From Isoetes taiwanensis (Eukaryota; Streptophyta; Lycopodiopsida; Isoetales; Isoetaceae), in contig JAJEKV010000067.1 in NCBI GenBank assembly GCA_021234155.1, forward strand, positions 3,839,279 to 3,903,278: a DNA stretch of 64,000 nt. Direction: 5' to 3'. Positions 1-9,904 of the stretch are shown in pieces (within the stretch, counting starts at the first letter, position 1; each line of letters opens with the position of its first letter). The notes below the pieces were generated by a model, which was given only the letters and a program-made list of their open reading frames with translations, was not told the DNA's origin and made no database searches. Both the position numbers and the translations under genes were made by a program.

Positions 1-73
1 GCTTACATGCCTTAGGTAGCCCGTGAATGGCTAGAGTGCGTAAACGCTTGGATTTGAATCCACGTGTTGATGA

Positions 74-2398
74 CTCATCATCACACCAAAAAACAATTGG
101 CATGTAATTTGCTTAGAAGCCAAGGCTTGGCTTGTGGATTTCTTTGACAAGAATTGCGAAAACGTTGCCAAACAGTCCGGTTTATCATCTAATGGATAGC
201 TTTTGCAAGAAAGAGGTCTATTCCTTGTACAAAGATCTCTTCCGGGCTTCGGACGGTTCATTTCTTACTCCTACTTCCTTCGGTTGTGGAAGCAGGAATT
301 TAACCTCGTTAGGATTCCGAAGAGACACAGGTTTTCCGTCTGCGCAACCTGTTCTCTTTTGAAGGAGAAGAGATCTCTGACTAAGGATCCTGCAGAGAGA
401 AGTAAGTACCTACGTTCATGTTTACCTACACATGCACAATCAATGTTTTCACTGATCATGCGCGCTTAGTCAAAAATCAATCTTGCCTATGCGCGCATAG
501 GGAAGAGTGTTTTTTGTCTTTGCGTGCATGGGCAAAGAAACAAGGTTTGCACCAGTTGGTCTTCATGTCCACTCGAGCAAAGTGTCGTGTCTATGCGCGC
601 ATAAGCATAGGACACAGTTTTAGCAGTCTGTTTAAGTAAAACTGACAAAGCTTCTCATTTTGTTGCAGATCAAATTTCGCAGCAGCTCCAAGAGCACAAA
701 GAGGCTCAGGCTTTAGAGAGAAGGAAACTTGCGAAGCATCGAAAAAAATCACTGGAGAAGCCATTACAGTATATGTCTGTTGTGATTGATGGCATGGACC
801 AGAAAAAGACAAACCTGCCTCACTTTGTGAATGTTCCTAAAGAGTTACCGGAAGCGGATTTTTTGAGGTTGCATTTAGTTGGCGCCCTGATTTTTAATGG
901 TGTGGTGGACTGCAGAGTTTACTTGACTTACCCAAACATTCATGGTGATCCTAACCTTACTGTGACAATTCTTAACAAGATATTGCTGGCAAAAGAAAAG
1001 CTACCTCCGGTGCTTTATGTACAGCTGGACAATACCACCAGAGAGAACAAAAACCAGGTATTCTTTGCTTACTGTGCTATGCTGGTAGAGCTTGGCATAT
1101 TTAGGAAGGTTAAAGTGGGCTTTCTTCTAGTGGGTCACACACATGACCAGATCGACCAGATGTTCAGTCGCTTTTCGGTGAGACTCCGCAGAAAAAAAGC
1201 TTTCTGTCTTGACTCCTTGTTGGAAGTGATTGAACAATCTTACAATCCAGAACCGGTTATCGAGGTCTTAGCCGAGACTATCGATTTCCGTGAATTTGTT
1301 TTTCAAAAACAGTCTACTTCAGGTCCTGCCATCCACCCGCTAAATAATTTGACATTTCAGCATCATGTCAAATTCAAAATTAGCAACGGGAAAGCTTGTC
1401 TTCAAGGTAAATACTTTGTAACCTCCAAGTCCTGGCTGCCTGAACCAGGGTTGGAGTACCTTAAGTTTATCCCAGACGTTACAGAAATGAAAAGAGCTTT
1501 GCAGCAGCCCCTAAAAAGTTCCATTGACTACACCAAAAAGAATCCAGCCAAGGATCCCTTTGTCTCGCTGGCCAACATGGAGAAAAACATACGGTTGGGA
1601 TTTAAGTACTTCAGTGACGTAGACAAACGCTGGTGGGAAGACTGGTTTGAGGTCATGACAGATTTAACAAAGATCTTGAAGAGCACTGTCTTAGAGGTTC
1701 CCTTTAGATGGCCTTGTAGTCGGCCGTCACAACCTGTTCAAATTCCACAGGAAAGTGCAGTCGGGACTGCACTCCCCAGCCTGGTGAACAACAAAGAACC
1801 TGACCGTCAAATGTATTTAGGGGCGAGAAAAGCAGTAAAAAAGAAAGTCGGTCAAACTCCAGAAAAGCTTGCAGACTTACAAAAGGACATGTTAATAGCA
1901 GTCCCTTCAACAGATGACGATGAGGAGCGTCCTTTCTGGATTGCAAGGGTCAAAGATATTACCTACAAAGATAACCTTCCTTCAGTTGTAAAGGTTCACT
2001 GGTATGCCACTAAGGCTACAGATCCATATACTGGTAGATATGATCCTCAAGTCGTTCCTGTCAAGAAGGGAAGGAAAACAATGAACAAGAATCACGTGGA
2101 TGATGTCGACTTGAATGAAACAGCTGTCCTTGCCTACGACTTTACTTTGAGGGTTAATAATAAACTTCGCAGCACAACAGTTACATTGTTGAAGGAACAA
2201 ATCGAGGACAGCTCGGACGACACTGAAGAAACTGAGGAGCCTACTTCGTCCAGTTCTTCAGGCGAACCAACAGAGGGTCCTAGTAGTGGAGATGAAGAAG
2301 GAATCGATGAGTATGACGACGTTCCTGATGAAGCCACTCTCGCCGATTGGCAGCGCGCTAACCCTGGCAAGAAGCTGCTATTTGTAAAGGTGTAAATT
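74..2398 (+). pseudogene. DUF7869-like transposon-type protein, spliced, damaged 5' exon
   Basis: The large open frame (773-2395, 540 codons) continues upstream without a stop to a canonical acceptor at 667-668. It joins in phase to a donor GTAAGT at 402, giving an intron of 402-668. The protein has the blocks QLDNTTRENKNQ and GHTHDQIDQMFSRFS, which I recall as typical of the DUF7869 family (RNase H-like, transposon-associated, exact role unknown), and an acidic Ser/Asp/Glu tail before LLFVKV. The upstream exon reads through conserved-looking segments (AWLVDFFDKN near 125, VYHLMDSF near 185, FSVCATCSLLKEK near 333) but in three frames, so two single-base shifts lie near 160 and 268. An in-frame stop at 71 or a missing exon hides the true start. 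Either the 5' exon is decayed or the assembly has two indels. The main exon is intact, so the decay may be recent. Confidence 0.7.
402..668 (+). other. Intron of DUF7869-like gene, with palindromic motifs
   Basis: Donor AGAA|GTAAGTACC and acceptor TTTTGTTGCAG keep the reading frame (codon AAT split 1+2). Inside are a perfect 16-bp palindrome CCTATGCGCGCATAGG (486-501) and a second copy of its 12-bp core TATGCGCGCATA (592-603). Another copy lies downstream of the gene. Confidence 0.65.
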
Positions 2399-4078
2399 TG
2401 TAGTTACATTCCTGCTATGCACGCAGAGGCTTTAATATTTTTGTACGTAAGTTGTTTGAAAAGCAAGCAAGACTTTTGGTATTTGTTGTGATACACTCTT
2501 GCTTTGCGTGCAAAGCTTGTGTAAACTTTGTAATGATGTTGAATATTAAACAAAAAGACCTTTTGGAGTACTTTTTTTATTTTCATTTGCTTTGAAATAA
2601 TTTTTTGTCTTTTGATTTGCCTATGCGCCAAGATAGACATTTTATCTTAAAGTTTGTTCCGGCTTGGTGAATGAACCTCAGATTGTGCCTTCTTTGCAAG
2701 CTTTTTAGATCTTAAGTGAAAGAGATTCAAGCTCATACAGCTTTTCGAGTGATTTGTATTATTTTTTGGTATACCAAAAAATTTCTAACTGGGACTGTCT
2801 ATGCGCGCATAGCACCTTGTCTCCCAGGTTTTTCTAGGACTACTAACGGAACCTGTATTTTTCCTTTTTTGCTAGCTTTTAAAAGTTGTACTAGCTAAGA
2901 TTCCAACTATTTTTTTTTTTGTTGATTTCTTGTCCGTGCTAACTTCCCCAAGTTTTTTTTTTGTTTTTAGGACACCCAAAAATGGTGCACGGAAAGTAAA
3001 AAGAACAGCATTTTTTAATAATTAGACGCCAAAAAGAGCACCTGTTAACTAAATTTGTAGTCTATTTTTTTAAGTGACCCCCCCAAAAGTGGTCGAATTT
3101 AAGGGAATCTTAGGGAATCTACAAAAGATGCTTTTTATTAGTGCAATTGCAGGTCATTAGTGCGTTTGATCCGTCACCTTGTTTAGATCGATAACTAATG
3201 CATTTAAAAATTGTGAAGCATGCAAGGAAATAAAATCATTGAGCCAATACATAATGTACTCTGAAAAAAGGGAAATGGTAAAAGCATAAAAAAAGCCACT
3301 GAATGTGCTTGCTTATACTTCCCTCTATTGAATATACCACCATAGGGCAAAGGCCTGAAATACCCAGAAAAGAGGAAGAACAATGCGCTTGTACTATCAG
3401 ACATCTGCAAATTATTGCAACTTCCAATTCTTATTGAGTGCCGTTTTCTGTTTCTATGACCTCGCCTTGAAAATGACACATACGCTTTGCTTCATTAGCT
3501 TCAGCAAGTACATCTCAAAAACATCACTGCTCATGTTGTTATAGAAGAACAACAAAACTACTTGCATCTTCTACAGCAAGGACTTAAGCTTTTTTATGTG
3601 TTCTGCCTCAAACAACCACAATTATAAAGAAAAGCAGTGCTTGAAATATCTGGATCAGGATGCTTTTAAAATGCCAAAGACGTGCAACACACATTTTATA
3701 AGAATATGGCAAGCTAGCTATCCAGAGAGCATACTATAGATTCGTGAGCCCGTACATAGACTTATAAAGAACATACTTTAGAACATGTCAACTTATAGGG
3801 ATATCGCTTGTAAATTTAGATATGATCTAACAGTACTATTTGTGAAAAGTGTTTATGAAGGCCCTCAACTCTCATTGATTATAAATAGCAACATTATTGT
3901 ATCTTTAACGCTCTCTTTTATCACAATGACTGCAATAATGTAGACTACAAGTTTAAGTGTGCAATGTTGAAACATCCACCGCTGCCTGAGAATATGCACT
4001 TTTTTCCATATTTATGCATTGAGACAAACATGAAAATAACAGCTAAGCTAAGGCAACACAGGCCAAAACATGCATTGC
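2399..4078. other. No gene seen; AT-rich spacer
   Basis: No open frame resembles a known family. The stretch holds the third palindrome CTATGCGCGCATAG (2799-2812), degenerate relatives just after the stop codon (near 2414, 2505 and 2620) and several T runs. It may include the 3' UTR and terminal part of the element that carries the DUF7869-like gene, but I see no clear transposon end. Confidence 0.5.
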
Positions 4079-4370
4079 TTAAAATTTGAAGTGGATCTTC
4101 TTAACGTTGGCAGGATCAAAAAGACCATCCAGCGGCAGCTGCTTAAACCTATTGGGAAGAGTGCCTTCAAAGCTTGAGACCACTTTCCAGCCACCTGCCT
4201 ACAAATTTTCCAATACAACGATAATTTCACTAGACAACAAACTGATAGAATTTCCTGCTGACCTCCCCAGATTGCAGATGTAGTAACAATTTGTCTTCAA
4301 ATTCACGACACAGCTCCAATGCCAGAGCTTGAGTGCCTTCCTCCGTTTCAACCATTTGTTCCTTTCTCTG
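4079..4370 (-). pseudogene. Dynamin-related protein fragment (two exons)
   Basis: Exon 1 (about 4368 down to 4263) reads [19 protein letters not shown] and continues in frame to LHLQSGE. It ends in GAG|GT. Exon 2 begins after TTGTAG at 4198 and reads [18 protein letters not shown], then [16 protein letters not shown] and a stop at 4079-4081. Both blocks match, from memory, the stalk/middle region of plant dynamin-related GTPases, closest to the DRP5A type. The GTPase domain and C-terminal half are absent, so this is a fragment. An unidentified open peptide (DVRNYFPGNRQW... to ...IQKRMLIGHD) lies upstream on the same strand at about 4440-4585. A captured-exon origin is possible. Confidence 0.65.
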
Positions 4371-4626
4371 TCAACCTTCTGCAGGTCTTAAATCCATTTT
4401 AAATTGACCGTAAGAACAAAGTTTTGGTGTAGTTAGTCATGGCCAATGAGCATTCGCTTCTGAATCTTGGAGTACCCAAGAGCCGGATCACTACCAAAAA
4501 CGTAGCCCAAGCAGAGGTTGGATGCCATGAAAAACGTTTTGAACTCCAACTCTGGGCTCCATTGCCGATTACCTGGAAAATAATTCCTAACATCATTTCA
4601 ACCTAAAACAGGCAGTATTATTCGCT

Positions 4627-4830
4627 TCAATCCATTAAAAGACGAATGAGATGGTTGGCTAAGAAGGGAGCAGAATCACGACAGTTTTGAATCATCAAAG
4701 AGTGAAGGAGCTTACCTGAATCCAAGTCTTTCTGATGGGTGCAATCATGCACCAGCCGATAAGCCAAGTCCGGAGATAAATTCTTCAAATTCCCCCAATT
4801 CCCCCCTTCTTCCAACACTAGTTCCCACAC
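4627..4830 (-). pseudogene. PPR protein N-terminal fragment
   Basis: The 67-codon frame carries AYRLVHDCTHQKDLDSGKLL followed by HSLMIQNCRDSAPFLANHLI. This is the arrangement at the start of PLS-class pentatricopeptide repeat proteins: a C-x(6)-L-x-x-G-K-x-x-H segment, then F-L-x-N-H-L-I. The frame stops at LLMD, where intact genes continue into the first repeat. PPR proteins normally act in organelle RNA processing and editing, but nothing functional is left here. It lies next to the dynamin fragment on the same strand. Confidence 0.6.
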
Positions 4831-5681
4831 CAGCTTATGGACCTCGCTCTAATGCTTGGCGGTGCCGGTTAACCAGTTCCCACACCAGCCGCACAGCAAC
4901 AATGGCGACCGAGAGTTTACAGGTAAGAGTAGGTTTGGAGCAGTCACAGCATATCCTAGGTATATTCCAGCATATACCTAGGATATGCCAAAAGCCCACA
5001 TAAACAAGGGTTTGCCCCCCTAGGGGCAACCCAAAAAAAAACAGAGATCCACATGGCATTATTTCAGCAAGGAATAGTTACATTTTTTTTTATACCTGTC
5101 CTTTATAAGAAGCTCATGGCAACACCAAAGGGGTATTTTCAATTAACTTCTCCATGATGATTCCACTACCGCAGTTAGCAATTAGCAAAACGCTGCCCTC
5201 AAAACTGAAAACTCTCACATCTAATTGCAAAACACTCGGTTAACTATCAGGGGAGCACTGCCGTAACTTTCAGATTATGATAATTGACGTGGGCTGGATT
5301 CCTGCCAAGTAGAGAGCAGATGCCGTAGATTTTCGCCAAGTTTGATCTTTTTAAATTCTTGAACTAATTGTCGCAGCCGTGAGTGGAATCATCGCCTATC
5401 TTATGTCACAGAAGGAAGCTGCAATTGAGATTTTGCTCCCAAGGTGCCGTTGTTGCCGATAGTGGAATCTGGCCCTTAAGTAGAATACATTGCAACTGTA
5501 TTTTCAATTAACTTCCACTTTAAGTGGAATACATTGCAAATTTCTAACGGGGCAAAATTACCCTAAAGACTGCTGTGCCTGAATTGGATTGAATAGGAAA
5601 GATAAGAAATCTTAGGCGTTTTAAATTAAATAAAATCCTTTGAAGGCGGACAAGAATTCCACAAAGGCGGCTATGTAATAA
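4831..5681. other. No gene seen; upstream region of receptor kinase
   Basis: No coding similarity recognised. A short direct repeat around the text GAATACATTGCAA occurs near 5484 and 5526, each close to TTTTCAATTAACTTC. I cannot define a TATA box with confidence for the downstream kinase gene. Confidence 0.4.
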
Positions 5682-5729
5682 ATGCTTATCAGAGAGTGTA
5701 TCAAAATAACCCGAAGCAAACAAGCCCAA

Positions 5730-7461
5730 ATGGCCCCTTTGCCAATTCTCTGCGCATTCATCTGGATCTTCATTCCGGCAGCCATCGGGCAGTACAATGA
5801 ATCAAATGTGCCTTATTATTACACCGTAAATACGACGGAAGGCAGCCAATTTCTCAAAAACTTGGATGTGCTGATACGGGGCCTAAAGGAAAACACCCCC
5901 CCTGCCAATCCAAGGCAGAGGGCTTATGTGTATGGCCAAGGCAATGACGTTGTGTATGGCTATGGCCAGTGTAACAGCGCAACCAGTGATCTCTGTTTGG
6001 ACTGCCTTACCAGCGCAAATGAAACTATTAGGAAAGCTGCTCCTCTGGCTATGGGGGCAAGGATGCGACGCAACTACACCTCCTACAGTTGTTATCTGCG
6101 TTATGAGACCGGTGCATTTGAGAGTTTGGGTAAGTTTTCAGACCTAGTTTATTACATTGTCGATCCGTTTTTCACTTTCTTCTTTTTTTCTTTTTTTTGG
6201 TTTCGCAGAATTTGTCACTCTTACCATAAGCCCTGCACCATCTCCATCCTTGACCGCCGGAAATAACCCCCCACCTCCAAATTTGGAAAATGGGTCTCCA
6301 AATTCGTCACCCACTTCTTCTTCCCGCGGAAATTCTACTGTCATCATCGTTGCAGCAGTGTGTGGAGTAATAGTAGTAATTCTTGCTGGGGTTATAGCTT
6401 TTTACTGCATCAAAAGAGCCAAGAAAAAAAGGAAAAGTAAATCTCAGGATTGGGAAGCCCAAATCGGAGAAACAGCAGTCCGGCAATTCACATACTCTTA
6501 TCTCAGTAATGCTACCAAAGATTTCAGCCAGCTCTTGGGTGAAGGAGGATTTGGTAAAGTATATAAAGGAATATTGCCAAATGATGGATCTATGGTGGCT
6601 GTTAAGATCATGTCACAAGCTTCCGAACATGGCCTTAACCAGTTTTTAGCAGAAGTTTCTGTGATTGGACAGGTAAGGCATAAAAATCTAGTGAGTCTGA
6701 AGGGATGGTGTCACGAAGGAGAAAAATTGATGTTGGTTTATGATTATATGCAAAATGGGAGCTTAGACCAATATCTGTCTGACAAGTTCTTGGCATGGAA
6801 TCAGAGATTTGAAATAGTAAAAGGTGTGGCAGAGGGATTGGCTTATTTACATGGAGGATGGGAGCGAAGAATTTTGCATAGGGATATCAAGGCTGCTAAT
6901 GTCCTTTTGGATTCTACATTCATGGCCCGTTTAGGAGATTTTGGACTAGCCAAACTCCTGGAAAATGCCAAGTCCCAACAAACCATGACACAAGCAGGGA
7001 CTAGGGGGTACATTGCACCAGAATTGGCCTACATGGGCAAGGCTAATGAGAAATCTGATGTTTACAGCTTTGGGGTTCTATTGCTGGAAATTGCATGTGG
7101 AAGGGGTGTGCTTCAAATGACTTCAGATGGTGTTTTCCTCTGGGAATTGGTTTGGGATGCTCAAGAACGCGGTGATCTGTTGAGTGTCATTGATTCAAGG
7201 CTTGAAAGTGATTATGACCATAAACAAGTGTTGCTCGTGTTGTCCCTTGGTATGCTATGTAGCCATCCGGACCCAGAATTAAGGCCAAGCTCTAGAAGAT
7301 GTTGCCTCATCCTTAACAGAGAAGTTCCACTTCCTGATGTGCCTACTTCGAAACCAATAGTCAATCTGTCTTTTGGCCATGCCACTTCATCCTCAACCAC
7401 ATCACACTCTACAGGTTATTCTAATAGTAGTTCTTCCAGCAAGCCTCAAGTCATCTTTTAG
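5730..7461 (+). CDS. Cysteine-rich receptor-like kinase with a single DUF26 domain
   Basis: Two exons, 5730-6129 and 6209-7461, join in phase (G|AA, Glu134; donor GTAAGT, acceptor TTTCGCAG) to give 550 residues. I start at 5730 rather than 5682 because [20 protein letters not shown] is a clean signal peptide. Residues ~21-133 form one DUF26/gnk2 domain ([12 protein letters not shown]-x7-C-x2-C at [18 protein letters not shown]). A Pro/Ser-rich stalk is followed by a membrane helix at ~177-201. The kinase has [11 protein letters not shown] (from 244), Lys266 in [15 protein letters not shown] (Asp359), DFGLAK (Asp377) and [11 protein letters not shown], so all catalytic residues are present and it is an RD kinase. 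It is expected at the plasma membrane, sensing an extracellular cue. Flowering-plant CRKs usually carry two DUF26 domains. DUF26 remnants near 32.6 and 60.4 kb are related. Confidence 0.93.
6130..6208 (+). other. Intron of receptor-like kinase
   Basis: 79-bp intron with donor GTAAGTTTTC and a polypyrimidine-rich acceptor ending TTTCGCAG. It separates the ectodomain exon from the stalk/membrane/kinase exon. Confidence 0.85.
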
Positions 7462-8350
7462 GAGGAAGGTGAGATTTTTCAGTGTACTGGGTTTTTTGGT
7501 TTTCAAGTTTCAAGCGTGAGATTGAATTGAAGCCATTCATGAAAAATAGAATGCTAATTGGCCATCATTTTCATCATTATTGGATAAATGTGACACGGAT
7601 CCATCATTCTTATGCAATCTAATTACGCATCCAATTAGCGCGGCAGCAGGGGGAGGATTTATATCAGTCCAAATATTGCAAGAAATACCTATTGTGTGTA
7701 TTTTCTTTGAGATGTCTTCAACTCTGCACACCATTGCAAGAAGCGTATATGAAAGAATGCTACCATGGGGATTTTTGTCAGTTCGAAACACATGGGAGTT
7801 GAACCCACAAGTCCAGAGTTCCATTGTGTAAAGATGCATATGCTAAAAAAAGCAAAATACGTACTTTTCACATTGGTGGTTTGTTGCCTGAAGAGAATTT
7901 GCTGCATAACAGTATCAATATTGATGAATTTGTTTTGTAATAGCTCAGTATTGATAACAGAAGCATCCTGAACTTCAATACCTAGCAAATCAGGCATAAC
8001 CTCCAATCGTGTAATAGTGCAAATGAGTCAAGAAAAACAGATGCAAAAAAAGATCTTGCAGGATAGAAAGCCCATCCATTCATGGGTTACTATACAGGTT
8101 ATCATGGTTTGCATAAGATTTTGGCCCTAAGGCAACACAAAATTGTTGTTCACAATATATGGAAAAAGAATGATCTTCCATTTCACATTCAAGCCTTCTT
8201 CAACAGTCTGTAAACTGCATACAAGCCGCCATTTGATCTGTTGAATCAACCTAACTAGAAATATCCAGATTATTTGGATTATTATCCATTTTGTTGCACA
8301 CATCGACAGGGGAAGCTTCAATATAGGAAAACCCTAAACTCTCAAGATTT
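7462..8350. other. No gene seen between kinase and MULE
   Basis: AT-rich. Near 7790-7822 the minus strand contains a B-box-like GGTTCAACTCC preceded by a tRNA-like run, perhaps a worn tRNA-derived SINE; support is weak. Nothing else recognised. Confidence 0.35.
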
Positions 8351-8618
8351 GGGCGCCCGTATATCTACAACGGGATACGGTTTTTCCGGACATATTCCCG
8401 GTGGTTTTTCCGGACATCCCATCGCCCCCCATCCCATAGCCATCCGCCCATCCATGCGCCCGCGATGGCCATCCGCTCGGTATCCATGACCCCATCCCGG
8501 TGGTTTATCCGGACAGCCAAGACCGTTAATCATTACTGCTCCCCCTGACACAAGACCAGAGTACCACGGCCTGACATGCATTAAATGCCCTGTTCCGTCC
8601 CGAGAGACGGCCCGTTTC
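8351..8618 (+). repeat. MULE left terminal inverted repeat
   Basis: Starts GGGCGCCCGTATATC and matches the inverse of 17976-18243. It contains three copies of a motif of the form GGTTTWTCCGGACA: near 8378-8392, 8397-8416 (CCCGGTGGTTTTTCCGGACA) and 8496-8515 (CCCGGTGGTTTATCCGGACA). These are the core of the internal satellite. Confidence 0.9.
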
Positions 8619-8937
8619 ACCGGATTCATTAAATGCCTTGTTCCGGCCCCGAGAGCTCTCCCGCCACCGGAATCCCGCTTCGGATCCGCTACCTCGACCG
8701 CTCGCTCCCAAAACGCCGCCCGTTGTACTCCCCCTCCCCATTTCAATTTAAATAATAATTGCCATTTATTTCATTTTCAAAACTAATGCCCTCCCGATTT
8801 TCAAAAGAAAGTTGTATTTTCTTTTCGAAGCTATTTCAATACACCCACTCTAGTGGTTAACCCGGACAAGCATAGAAGGGAATATTTAAACCAACGGTTC
8901 TTTCTAACGGTTCTTTGTAATCTGCGGTTCTTTTACC

Positions 8938-8990
8938 CTCCCATCCCATAGCCATCCGGCCATCCTTGTGCCTCCAAGCTATATATACAC
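8938..8990 (+). promoter_or_regulatory. Putative promoter of left MULE gene
   Basis: CTATATATAC at about 8979-8988 is a good TATA box about 95 bp before the ATG at 9083. Directly upstream, 8938-8968 repeats a TIR segment (CCCATCCCATAGCCATCCG, also at 8430), so part of the TIR has been copied next to the promoter. Confidence 0.5.
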
Positions 8991-9082
8991 TTGTCTTAGT
9001 TATTCTTCGCTATTCTTGGTTGGTTGCGCTTGAGTTCGATGAGGCCGAAGTTCCTTTGCTTACTGTTCAAGCCAAGTGACAG

Positions 9083-9559
9083 ATGGTGAGGACCCGACAA
9101 CAGCTTCGTGAGGGCAGTGCCATCCGCGCCCATAGTCTTGAGGATGTCCTCGTCCACTTGAATGAAATTCAGGAGGATGTGGGGCTAGAACTCGCCCAGC
9201 CTCACGGCATCAAAACATTTAGAAGTAAGCATGTTCTTGTCTTCCTTCATATTCATGTTCTACTTTCATATTATTAATCTTTTCATGATCCCAACATTGT
9301 TCATGCAGAGACCGTGGAGAATGGGGAATTCAGAGAGAGCCCCAGGCCTCGGGTCATTGACCTTAATAGGCCAACCGAAAGGGCATTGCTGGTTGAATTG
9401 AAGAGGTCTATTATCCAGGGCAAGGCTTTGAAGCTTTTGCTAGCTATGGACCATGTCTGGGAAGGCAATACCCTAAAAGCCTGCTTCGAGGAAATGTATG
9501 TTGCACGCACGGAGGCAGCGAAAGAAGGTTCTGATCAGGGAAGTTCTAGAGGTGTCTGA
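9083..9559 (+). CDS. Small two-exon gene of the MULE, unknown function (mudrB position)
   Basis: Exons 9083-9224 and 9309-9559 join in phase (A|AG, Lys) at donor GTAAGC and acceptor TTCATGCAG, giving 130 residues that start MVRTRQQLREGS. The second exon contains FRESPRPRVIDLNRPTERAL and LLLAMDHVWEGNTLKACFEE. No family recognised. A different frame stays open from 9498 to 9692 (VSDPTLCDVLDHNMWRLP, then a charged end), so a single-base shift near 9510 may have shortened a protein of about 175 residues. A further open stretch with CKECSRLSRRS follows at about 9670-9838. The gene faces the transposase and occupies the place of mudrB in MuDR, but I see no sequence evidence of homology to mudrB. 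Confidence 0.55.
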
Positions 9560-9904
9560 TCCAACCCTATGCGATGTATTGGATCACAACATGTGGAGAC
9601 TACCATGCGGTGTGCCAGATGTAACTGTTGAGGATGTCCGGGCAGAAGTCATGGCAACAAAGGTTTTGATGTTGATTCGCCGAGAGCGCTAGCACCAAAG
9701 CAGAGACCCCAACCAATGAGTGTAAAGAATGTTCACGCTTGTCGCGACGGTCCCTGGATGATGACCAAGAAGATTCTGGAGGATACATTGGCCATGCATT
9801 TCCTAGGCATACCACCATAGGGTCGACGTTGTTGTTATAAAAAAAGTCTCATGTTTCTCTTATAAAGAAGTTTCATGTTTATGTCATAAAAAAAGTCTTG
9901 GTTT

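Noticed and set aside
7780-7830. tRNA-like sequence with a B-box
   Set aside because: No cloverleaf can be completed; too weak to annotate as a tRNA or SINE.
8342-8746. 134-codon frame on the minus strand in the left TIR, mirrored at 17743-18267
   Set aside because: The same peptide appears at both ends because the DNA is an inverted repeat; no gene features.
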